Source: Aedes albopictus (lineage: Eukaryota; Arthropoda; Insecta; Diptera; Culicidae). Taken from it: a DNA stretch of 64,000 nt. The translations under genes and the position numbers were made by a program. The number at the start of each line of letters is the position of its first letter. Position 1 is the stretch's first letter. Of the stretch, positions 44,687 to 54,178 are shown in pieces. The notes beneath the pieces are model-generated. The model saw only the letters and a program-made list of their open reading frames with translations, was not told the DNA's origin and did not search any database. Location: the NCBI RefSeq assembly GCF_035046485.1, contig NC_085138.1:15751329-15815328 (forward strand), read 5' to 3'.

Positions 44687-45020
44687 AATTGGGTTCTTTA
44701 GGGGTATCCAGATTACGCCATAATCGGAATCTCCGCCTGAAAATTAGTCGAAATCCAAAATTTCATAATTTTTGGTGCCCGGAAAGTATTTTTAAAATGC
44801 ATTTAAAGTTTGTATGGGGAATTTTATTTGTTCGGGGTGAACTGTCATTCTATCGATTGACCTGTCATTCTATCCACAAAATTTAAAACTGTTTTGTTTA
44901 TTTAACCATCAAAACAAAGGTATTGGAACGCAATAAAATCATGTTATACTTAGAAAAATGAGCTCTTTCGATTAAGCTATAGAAAAAAGCAATATTTTGT
45001 TCACTAAACAACCCAATTAA
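44687..45020. mobile_element. AATT-bounded MITE, third copy
   Basis: Same ends and body as 17022-17353. It abuts the preceding element and shares its AATT, so elements of this group sit head-to-tail. Confidence 0.8.
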
Positions 45021-45862
45021 GATTTACAAAATGCACTCTCTTTTGTTTCCGTGCATTCTCGCAACTGCTTTCTACAACTGCCCACTCCCCCGGCTTTAGA
45101 GCAAAACATAGCTTAACATACGAAATAAAGTCAACATTTTTTTGCCACCAGACATTGTGCCTTAATGTTTAGGCATATTTAAATCCATTCAAAGCAAGTA
45201 AACTATAGTAGCAAACGCAAAGAGTGCTTAGCAATCTAAATTTGAACAGAATCCCAGATATGTTCCATTTAAACCGAAGATACGTTCAACTACAAAAACC
45301 AACTGAATCCTTTTCGATAAGTAGCGGGTGAAAATTTGGCTTTATTTACCATTTTCGTAACGCCGCACTCGCATCCAAACTCGTAACGCTCTGGTCCTCG
45401 GAAAGTGTCAACAAGAGCCTGTCGCTGCTCGCCCACCCACTCCAAGGTCACCTTGGGAGGAAAATATACCCGTTCACACACAGCTGGAAGTGCAGAAGAT
45501 TAAATTCGGTGATAAAAAGTGCGGAATCTTGGTGAAATTGGCAAGTTATTGACAAGTTTTTGATTCAGGTGAGTGCAGAGAAATCGAGATGCATGAAAAT
45601 TTCAACGTACGGGTTGAGAATCCACGAGGAATTCGAATTGCTCGACCGGTGATATTTGTGCGAAGGAAAGGATAAAGCCTCAAGATCGTTAGGGTGGCCC
45701 TCCTGTCCTGTGTCTCCCTGGCCTAGATTTTGAATTATAGAATACGCAATGTGCGCAAGTGGGTGTCGGCCCAGAATTTGCGCAAATAATGTGGATTAGT
45801 CGTTTCAATTAAGTGCGAACCTCTGACTGGTGATGAAGGCAACAATTTGTTTTGGCTGGTAC
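45021..45862. other. Intergenic, GC-richer segment without a recognised gene
   Basis: 45290-45570 has more CpG than its surroundings and ends in a good donor (ttcag|gtgagt) at 45567, so it might be a non-coding exon. No protein family is recognised in either strand. Confidence 0.3.
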
Positions 45863-46020
45863 GGGGTCGTTCAAATATGACGTCCATCATTTAGGGGGGA
45901 GGGGGGGTCTGAGAAAGTGTGACACGCCATGTATAAGGTATACAAAAAAGCGTGACAGTGGGGGGAGGGGGGGGGTCTAAAAATCCGGAAAAATGATGGA
46001 CGTCATATTTGAATCGACCC
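45863..46020. mobile_element. Palindromic MITE with ATGACGTCCATCAT arms
   Basis: Arms ggggtcgttcaaatatgacg and complement of gggtcgattcaaatatgacg, flanked by TA, with a G-rich interior. A diverged copy lies at about 58885-59052. Confidence 0.75.
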
Positions 46021-46831
46021 TACGCTGTGTGGTATTTGCGCGATCGTTTGAACAACACGTGAGTTATTTTTGTCCTTCACGATCATTGTATGAAAGTTGA
46101 TATAAACCGGCTGGTTTAAGAATCTAAGGTTCGAAATTTTAATGTCTCAAACCGAATGAACTGATCCATTTGACTTATTTTCGCAAATATATCGTATGAC
46201 CGGTACATTTACAAGATCCAGATCTATATTCTTGAATCGAAATCAGTTACTGGTTGGATCAAGGTCAAGATCTTTTGGTTTGCTCTCAGCATTGAACCAT
46301 GACAACAACGCATGGGTGTTTGGCTCCGTGCCATGATCGAGTATGAACTAAATAACGATCCTCGCGATCAAGTGACAATCAGCTGCTAAATCTATACATT
46401 TACAACAGCCGACAAGAATCTCCGTGTTTAATTGTTAACAGTTTGTTAGTAAACTATGTGGTTGAGATTAGGTATTTTTATTTGGTTCCGCAATGTGGCT
46501 TCCAATACAAACACAAACGAGATTAAAACGCGACAATTTGAAGCGGTCATGTGCTGCTCTGGTGGTACATTGATACTGGGGAATTTAATTCTGTATTTGA
46601 AAATCATTAAATGTTAAAATAAGAAAACGTTTACGAATTTACATCTCTCTATGTATGTAGAGTTTACCACCAACAGACAACTTGCTTCCGGATGCGATCT
46701 GGGGAGTTCTAGCTTCAGTGGTTCCATAGGTATGGAATCACAACATTCTTCAATAATGATGCAGTGCATTGGCATTCAGAAGGCCGGCTCCAGAGGATAC
46801 TCCATTTGGGACATTTGTGTATTGGCCTTAC
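46021..46831. other. Intergenic, nothing recognised
   Basis: No exon, RNA or repeat boundary could be supported here. Confidence 0.4.
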
Positions 46832-46838
46832 TGTGGCT

Positions 46839-47450
46839 CAGAGCGTTCATGATTAACAAAAATTTTAATCATGATTAATCATTGATGATTAAAATTTTTA
46901 TTTCAGTGATTATTGATTATGATTAATGATTAATTTTATTTTGAGGATTATTAAAGATTATGATTAATGATTAAATTTGGTTTTATCTGTGATAATTGAT
47001 TATGATTAATGATTAAAAATGGCCCATTGATTAAAAATCATGATTAATCATGATAAATCAATCACAAAAACCGGAAGTGATTAATATATAGGTATTTGTT
47101 GTTAAAAATATTTTTGAAGTTACAAAAGTAAAAGGTAACTCTGTTTGGGAGATTTTTGATATAAGAATCATAAATTATAATGTTTAGACCAGCATTTAAA
47201 CCAACTTCAATTGAATAATATATTTTATATGATGAATCATTTTTTGGTGATGAATGATTAATGATTGATTAACTTTTTTTCTTATGATTATGATTACTGA
47301 TTAATGATTAAATTGCGAAATCAGTGTGATTAAGATTAATGATTAATGATTAAATGAGGAATTTTTGTGATTATGATTAATGATTTTTGATTAATCTTAA
47401 TCATAAATCATTAATCATGATTAAATTTATGATTAATCATTAACGCTCTG
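46839..47450. mobile_element. hAT-like element made almost wholly of ATTAATGATT repeats
   Basis: Ends CAGAGCGTTCATGATTAA and complement of CAGAGCGTTAATGATTAA. A 7-bp duplication TGTGGCT lies at 46832-46838 and 47451-47457 (8 bp with one mismatch). The 612-bp interior is dominated by gattaatgatta-type repeats in both orientations. Confidence 0.72.
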
Positions 47451-47625
47451 TGTGGCTATTGGTCCAGCACATATATGAAAAGTACTGTAAAAGATTTCAT
47501 TGCTAAATGATCAATTTAAAATTCATAGGAATTTGTAGAAATTATTTAAATGTAAAAAAAAGAAAAAAAGACAATTAAATTACACCGTCTTCGACCTTGC
47601 GGCCACTTCAGACTGAACATTACTA

Positions 47626-48423
47626 GGGTAAAAGGGTATAATACGCCCCACCGGGGCAAAACGCCCCCCTACATTTTCTAGCGATTCAAGCGCTTTTTAC
47701 ATGCGGGATCGATTGGAAATCTTAAATATTGATGATTAATTATTATGCGTTGCGCGAAAATTTTTGAGCGCAAGTGCTCGTATACCTCCGCCAGTACGGT
47801 AAATCGTGTTCGTGTTTTCGGCGCAGTATTCTTTGGCCCATTCGCGCACTTATTGTAAAAGACACCAGAACGATTAAACGTACGAGCGGAGGTCTATTAG
47901 CGATTTTGTACCATTTTCGCTCTCTATTTTCTTGCAACGGATAATACCATCAAGCTGATCCGTTAGTTGATTGGTATAGAAAAGCAATAAAAATATCGAA
48001 AAGTCTGAAATCGAGGCTTTTGGCGTAATATTTTACCTCTTGCAAGCTGGCTTCATTGTAAACGAAGCCAGTTCTGTTCGCTTATGTTATTTTGCAACTT
48101 TTATGCAGTTAAACATTTGTTGAAAGGCCCTCCTAGGATAAGCATGTGGTAGAATTATCCCCTGGTACAGTTTTATCACGGGGCTGGACGTTTTTCTTCT
48201 GATGGGGCGTATTGCCCCGTTTGTTTTGATAAGGTAAATTTTGGAACGTTTTCGGAAAACGTTTCAAAGCTTCCATAGCCGTCCCTCCAGAGGTAAAGTT
48301 CTCATGCAACACTTCACTGACTTTAGAAACAACGATTTGCAGTGAACAATAGATGGAATAAGGCGCCAATTTTAGATATATTGCCATTTCTGCTTAGGGG
48401 GGGCATATTATACCTGTTTACCC
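47626..48423. mobile_element. TA-flanked element with reiterated TACGCCCC motif
   Basis: Ends GGGTAAAAGGGTATAATACG and complement of GGGTAAACAGGTATAATATG, with TA at both borders. The phrase taatacgcccc / ggggcgtattgcccc recurs near both ends. No transposase. Confidence 0.75.
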
Positions 48424-48474
48424 TAACATTCGACAACTGACAACACATAGAACACCCAGTGGCCCAATGGAGAA

Positions 48475-48592
48475 TTTTCTATTTGACGAAAAGTTTTCCC
48501 CGACTGGAGCGGGAACCGAACCCATACTCCGAGGCTCACGAGACACCCGAAAGGCTGACGCCGCTAACCGCTCAGCCACGAAGGATTCTGAG
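48475..48592 (-). mobile_element. tRNA-derived SINE, minus strand
   Basis: On the minus strand gtggctgagcggttagcggc (A box) and gggttcggttcccgc (B box) lie about 50 bp apart, as in a serine-type tRNA, followed by ttttcgtcaaatagaaaatt. A third SINE family in the window; no target duplication was resolved. Confidence 0.65.
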
Positions 48593-48635
48593 ATTTATGA
48601 GGACTAATTTTTAGCATTTCTGTTCCAACTTCTGT

Positions 48636-51600
48636 TGTAACGCTTAGTCACTTTTTTGAATTGGACATAGTTTTTCAAGATTTTAGGTGTAAATTAAAAG
48701 TAATTATTTTCATTGAATATTTAAAAAAAAGGTTAACATCGTTGAATTTGAAATGCACGGCTAAATTAGGATAAAAGCTCTTCTTTGTACTAAAACATTT
48801 AAGTCACTTTATTATACAACTTTCTATAAAAGCTCATTGAAATAGGATAAAAGCTTTTAAAGTTATTTGTACTAAAAAGTTAAGGTGAAACATAGATGGC
48901 CCAAAGGAGTCGAAAATATGAACTGTGGTTGACTCGTCTAAATTTTTAGTTTTGTATTAGTAAATGTCAAATTACATGATCAGTAAAATTTTACGTTCGA
49001 TCAAGTTTCGTAGAATAGATTCACCCATTACCAAATCTGATCGGCAAGTGAGCAGACAGTTAGTTTCGGTGATAGTGCTTTCAATTTTTTCAATCTAAGG
49101 TGCGTCCATCTTGGATAAGTTTAATTTGTTAAAAAAAGAACAGTTTTTAAATTTAGTGATCGCTGCATGATACGTAAAGTGAAAACGGTTTCGTTAATTC
49201 ATAACTTTTATTGTTTTTTTTTGCGTTAGTTATTAAAAATAGTTCCGGATTTATTTTATCACTGGGAACGGAAACTCTGCTCATCTGTGCAGTTCTAAAT
49301 CTGTACAAAAGGTAATTTTATAAAGTGAATTCATTTAATGTACAAAATTCTAATTGGTTTCGTCGTTGGGCATCAGCGTCCAACGGACGCTTTTTTGTAC
49401 GGGCTTCAAGCCCGCAGCTACACACTCCGCCATTTTGAACATCCACACGACCACGTGGGACATTTCCGAGGACGCTCGCTCATCCAGGCCCGCCACAGAG
49501 CTGGCAGTCAAACGGGTGGAGAGGATTGTCTGGCCTGCCCGCATTCTGAGAGGAGTGATCGGGTAGCGTACTTGGACCTGCCGAAACCCTTCCCCGCACC
49601 TTTATTCCGGCCATCAGTGATTCGAGCTTCTTTTCCGAGCCGTCCCTCGAAGGAACGGGATCCCGCCGGCCCCGGCGGCAAACCCTTGCTCCGCCGCTGC
49701 GCTCGCCAAGAACATCGCACTCCGTCCGTGCACCCCTCGTCAGCTGACAGCATAAGTTAAACCCTGCGCAGGTATGTCCTCATAATCATGGCCATGAACA
49801 CACTACACAACACACACTCACACACTCTCACACTGGATGCTTAAAACGAAAAAATGAATTAATACATAAAAATGAATTCAAACTCAACATATTATGCTTC
49901 GTTCATTTCATGAGTACTGAGCCCTGTGGTAATGTAGTCCGCCCGGGTATCGTCACACTCTACGTTTCACTTTACGTTCTCTTCGGACACGTTTTCGTTC
50001 CTTCGCTTTGATGCGTTCACCTCAGTTAATCGTTTCGCTATACTTTGTGGCCATCGCTTTACGTTTCAAACCACCTAGCAACCGTTCGCTGACCCTAGAC
50101 AAGATTGCGCTCATGCTTATACATAGTTTAGTCGGGCAAATTCGAATAAAACGACCAGTGGTCTCTCGGAATCGAGAGTGGCGCTTAAGCCACTGAGTTT
50201 GCGTCAAGCTTAAATAGAAATCGACGAACGGTTACATTGGCGCCCAACGTGGGCAATGTAACCGTTCGTCGATTTCTATTTAAGCTTGACGCAAACTCAG
50301 TGGCTTAAGCGCCACTCTCGATTTCGAGAGACCACTGGTCGTTTTATTCGAATTTGCCCGACTAAACTATGTATAAGCATGAGCGCAATCTTGTCTAGGG
50401 TCAGCGAACGGTTGCTAGGTGGTTTGAAACATAAAGCGATGGCCACAAAGTATAGCGAAACGATTAACTGAGGTGAACGCATCAAAGCGAAGGAACGAAA
50501 ACGTGTCCGAAGAGAACGTAAAGTGAAACGTAGAGTGTGACGATACCCGGGCGGACTACATTACCACAGGGCTCAGTACTCATGAAATGAACGAAGCATA
50601 ATATGTTGAGTTTGAATTCATTTTTATGTATTAATTCATTTTTTCGTTTTAAGCATCCAGTGTGAGAGTGTGTGAGTGTGTGTTGTGTAGTGTGTTCATG
50701 GCCATGATTATGAGGACATACCTGCGCAGGGTTTAACTTATGCTGTCAGCTGACGAGGGGTGCACGGACGGAGTGCGATGTTCTTGGCGAGCGCAGCGGC
50801 GGAGCAAGGGTTTGCCGCCGGGGCCGGCGGGATCCCGTTCCTTCGAGGGACGGCTCGGAAAAGAAGCTCGAATCACTGATGGCCGGAATAAAGGTGCGGG
50901 GAAGGGTTTCGGCAGGTCCAAGTACGCTACCCGATCACTCCTCTCAGAATGCGGGCAGGCCAGACAATCCTCTCCACCCGTTTGACTGCCAGCTCTGTGG
51001 CGGGCCTGGATGAGCGAGCGTCCTCGGAAATGTCCCACGTGGTCGTGTGGATGTTCAAAATGGCGGAGTGTGTAGCTGCGGGCTTGAAGCCCGTACAAAA
51101 AAGCGTCCGTTGGACGCTGATGCCCAACGACGAAACCAATTAGAATTTTGTACATTAAATGAATTCACTTTATAAAATTACCTTTTGTACAGATTTAGAA
51201 CTGCACAGATGAGCAGAGTTTCCGTTCCCAGTGATAAAATAAATCCGGAACTATTTTTAATAACTAACGCAAAAAAAACAATAAAAGTTATGAATTAACG
51301 AAACCGTTTTCACTTTACGTATCATGCAGCGATCACTAAATTTAAAAACTGTTCTTTTTTTAACAAATTAAACTTATCCAAGATGGACGCACCTTAGATT
51401 GAAAAAATTGAAAGCACTATCACCGAAACTAACTGTCTGCTCACTTGCCGATCAGATTTGGTAATGGGTGAATCTATTCTACGAAACTTGATCGAACGTA
51501 AAATTTTACTGATCATGTAATTTGACATTTACTAATACAAAACTAAAAATTTAGACGAGTCAACCACAGTTCATATTTTCGACTCCTTTGGGCCATCTAT

Positions 51601-51856
51601 GTTTCACCTTAACTTTTTAGTACAAATAACTTTAAAAGCTTTTATCCTATTTCAATGAGCTTTTATAGAAAGTTGTATAATAAAGTGACTTAAATGTTTT
51701 AGTACAAAGAAGAGCTTTTATCCTAATTTAGCCGTGCATTTCAAATTCAACGATGTTAACCTTTTTTTTAAATATTCAATGAAAATAATTACTTTTAATT
51801 TACACCTAAAATCTTGAAAAACTATGTCCAATTCAAAAAAGTGACTAAGCGTTACA
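48636..51856. mobile_element. Two inverted 1.6-kb gypsy-type LTRs joined at a primer-binding site
   Basis: 48636-50236 begins TGTAACGC and ends GGTTACA, like an LTR. 50257-51856 is its nearly exact reverse complement. The 20-bp centre TTGGCGCCCAACGTGGGCAA contains TGGCGCCCAACGTGGG, complementary to the 3' end of insect tRNA-Lys(CUU), the primer-binding site of many Ty3/gypsy elements. A 4-bp duplication CTGT flanks the whole (48632-48635, 51857-51860). At least two base differences between arms (about 50061 and 50169 against their partners) argue against a simple assembly mirror. Internal genes gag and pol are absent. The GC-rich open frames at 49338-49760 and their mirror are LTR sequence, not recognised proteins. 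Confidence 0.85.
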
Positions 51857-51889
51857 CTGTACGAACAAGTTATTCTTCTACGGCTCTAA

Positions 51890-52365
51890 TATATACTAAT
51901 TGGTTATGGGCCCAGCCTAGGAAGTTCTGAAGTAATTGGAGGTAGGATTGGAGGACTCCGGTCTTACCAGGAAAGTCTGACTGTTCAGGAAGCTCATTTC
52001 AACGATTCTGGAGAACTGTTTGTACATGGAGGTGTTTGTGAACAGCATCATTGCAACAGCCAACCAGTTGTGATTTCGTCGATATTGGTGACGCATGGGT
52101 TGGGACGTTACTGCTCGCTGGATTGCCAGAAGAATACCGCCCAATGGTAATAGCAATTGAGAACTCGAACGTCGTTACGAAAGGAACGGTTGAGATACAT
52201 ATATCCCGAATACTGTCCTGAAGATTCGGCAATAGAGATGCATACTGTCCAGGTTATTCCAGAACTGTTCATTAATTTGATTTCCGTGAACCAGATAGTG
52301 AAGCGAGGCCGCGTCATCATTGACGGAGTTGGTGTTGGTGTCACGTCATGATCTTTCTCAGAGAA
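51890..52365 (+). pseudogene. Ty1/copia fragment, degenerate
   Basis: Broken frames read LLLAGLPEEYRPMVIAIENS, typical of copia Gag, and then LFINLISVNQIVKRGRVII, typical of the protease-proximal segment. Stops and a deletion separate them. It is a relative of the remnant at 35780-37600 in the opposite orientation. Confidence 0.7.
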
Positions 52366-52569
52366 CCTAGACCTATGGCTATTATCAAAGTTCCAGTAGA
52401 CTGATCTAACTGAAAACTTAGTCGATTGTTCATCATATGTAAGCATACAAACGATCAATTTTCCAGCTCATTTAATGCAGTAGAACTCGAGATTTGCATC
52501 TTCAAAATTTGCGAGTAATGATTGATGATTCTGATGACGCCCCGTAAAGCCTTAAGGGTCTTCTTTAAC

Positions 52570-52815
52570 TCATCCAGTGTTAGTGGTGTTTGAGTAAAAC
52601 TTTGGATAACTGTGTTGCTGTTTTCTCCATTTCTTGCAACATAAACACCATAGTTATCCAAAGTTTTGCTCAAACAGCATCAAATTAGGCAAGGAATCAT
52701 AATACCCACGCTTTTTGCACCATTTCATTGCAGAAACGGAAAATTGACCTTCTCACCATACTAAAATTCAGCTCATTACTACAAATCTAATACTACACCG
52801 AACGTGCCCCATTAT
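52570..52815. repeat. Partial copy of the palindromic MITE
   Basis: Central hairpin (gttatccaaagttttgctca) and right arm ending ctaatactacaccgaacgtg match 27070-27430; the left arm is truncated. Confidence 0.75.
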
Positions 52816-52912
52816 TTCAAAATTATATTAGCAAAAAAAAGTTCCGGCCGTATTTTCTGCATAGCTTTTTGTAAAAATTTTGATGCATTCATCCCTAAAC
52901 ACTTTTAAGTGA

Positions 52913-53276
52913 TGTCAATTTCTTGATTTTGCTTTGGCTGACCAAGCCATGTGGAAATTACACTACACTGTTGAAAATGCTTTGACATCCATGTGCACAA
53001 CAGAAACATGTGCTCGATGAACAAATTGAGATTTGAATTATGAAAAGAAATCCACGTACTCCGGCGAAACTCTAGTACGTGCTATGTACGCCTACTGGCG
53101 ACAGAGATAGTCGAGTGACTCCGTAGCTTGAAGGAATAGAAGCGCCCGTCTAGCGAATGGGCAGTCGTGAGTTCGAGTCTCACCGGAGTACGTGAATTTC
53201 TTTTCATAATTCAAACCTCAATTTGTTCATCGAGCACATGTTTCTGTTGTGCACACAAGGTATTTTCAACAGTGTA
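52913..53276 (+). mobile_element. Retroposon with tRNA-like unit, single-unit copy
   Basis: Begins tcaatttcttgattttgctt and ends ttttcaacagtgta, as does 4425-5730. Target duplication CTTTTAAGTGA at 52902-52912 and 53277-53287. The segments tacactgttgaaaatgc and its complement also make the body an imperfect hairpin around the tRNA-like part. Confidence 0.78.
53117..53190 (+). ncRNA. tRNA-like cloverleaf, best-formed copy
   Basis: 74 nt: acceptor GACTCCG/CGGAGTA (6 of 7 pairs), D-stem GCTT/AAGC, anticodon stem CCCGT/ATGGG, 7-nt loop CTAGCGA (would read AGC, alanine-like), 5-nt variable loop, T-arm GTGAG/CTCAC with loop TTCGAGT. The arrangement is canonical, but it lies inside a repeat and lacks known identity elements, so it is best seen as a retroposon promoter. 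Confidence 0.6.
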
Positions 53277-53894
53277 CTTTTAAGTGACTTAATTATATGT
53301 CTCATACCTAATCTTATGAACTTCAGTTCATAAGTTCAGTTAACTTGAAATGATTGTAGGGATATTGCTCAACTAATGCAAATACTTACAAACAACAAAC
53401 AGAGTTCCGACAGTACAGTATTTTTATCACTGCATCTTCACCTCAAGAATGCGAATTTTGACAATAAAAGAAGTGGTAACTTTCTTCTTCTATTCTATTT
53501 CCATGTCAATGTGGTCAATAATTCTAGTATGTATTAATTCTTGCTTGTAAAGCTGGAATAGGTGTTGTCTCAAAATAAAGATTTCTTAGAGCTGAATACT
53601 TATGCAATTCTTTAAGAGAATCTGCTGCACTGACAATCAACTTATAACACCCTGTAAATTCTGTACTGGATCCTCTTGCAGAATGTTTGTAATATATTTC
53701 ATAATAATTTTCAAGAGATAGCAACTCCTCTCAACAGCCGCACGTGGCCCTCAAACCCGAGTTTGGCGCCCACTGTCTTTATCAGCTCGCCTCGGCAACG
53801 AACGACTCGTACCTCTGAAAGCGCTGCACTCATCCGATCCCAATCCTATCGCATCATTCTACCTAGAAAGAACGCCAGCGCCAGGCTTCTGTTT

Positions 53895-53928
53895 TCAGTT
53901 GCTCATCTGCTCGGATGCTGTGCAGTTC
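53895..53928 (+). promoter_or_regulatory. Inr + DPE core promoter of the debranching-enzyme gene
   Basis: TCAGTT at 53895-53900 fits the initiator consensus with A+1 at 53897. AGTTC at 53924-53928 fits the downstream promoter element at exactly +28 to +32. No TATA box. The surrounding 53730-53990 is GC-richer, and the coding start follows at 54179. Confidence 0.6.
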
Positions 53929-54178
53929 GGTCGTTGTTCCATAACAGAAAAGTCGAGTGACTCGTGGTTTGCGTGAACGTTTCAGTATATTTTTCGTGTT
54001 TTGCAAGGTTTCGCTTGACCTAGATCTGTGTGACAATGTTGAAAAAGATGGGGTCTTTTCTTTCGTATGAGGTGATTGTTTCAGGGATCTTGTGCCCTCG
54101 CTGCAGACCATAACTGACCCGTGTGATCTTACCGTTATACTTCCACAGAAACTGCCTACAATCTTCGAAGCGAATAAG

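Larger units (their letters stand above)
43663..44690. mobile_element. AATT-bounded MITE carrying a foldback insertion
   Basis: Begins AATTGGCTTCTTTAACGATG and ends ttaaaaccccaatt. It is homologous to 20714-21284 and is interrupted by the foldback element 43710-44372. Its terminal AATT is shared with the next element, which starts at 44687. Confidence 0.75.

Noticed and set aside
45290..45570. Possible non-coding first exon of the debranching-enzyme gene (donor ttcag|gtgagt)
   Set aside because: The Inr+DPE promoter at 53895-53928 is much closer and better supported; no link from 45.5 kb can be shown.
49338..51155. Mirrored GC-rich open frames of 140 codons
   Set aside because: They lie wholly inside the inverted LTRs and match no gag, pol or host domain that I recognise.
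53117..53190. Functional tRNA-Ala (AGC) gene
   Set aside because: It is embedded in a multi-copy retroposon, has an acceptor mismatch and no alanine identity pair, and the other three copies have a broken anticodon stem.
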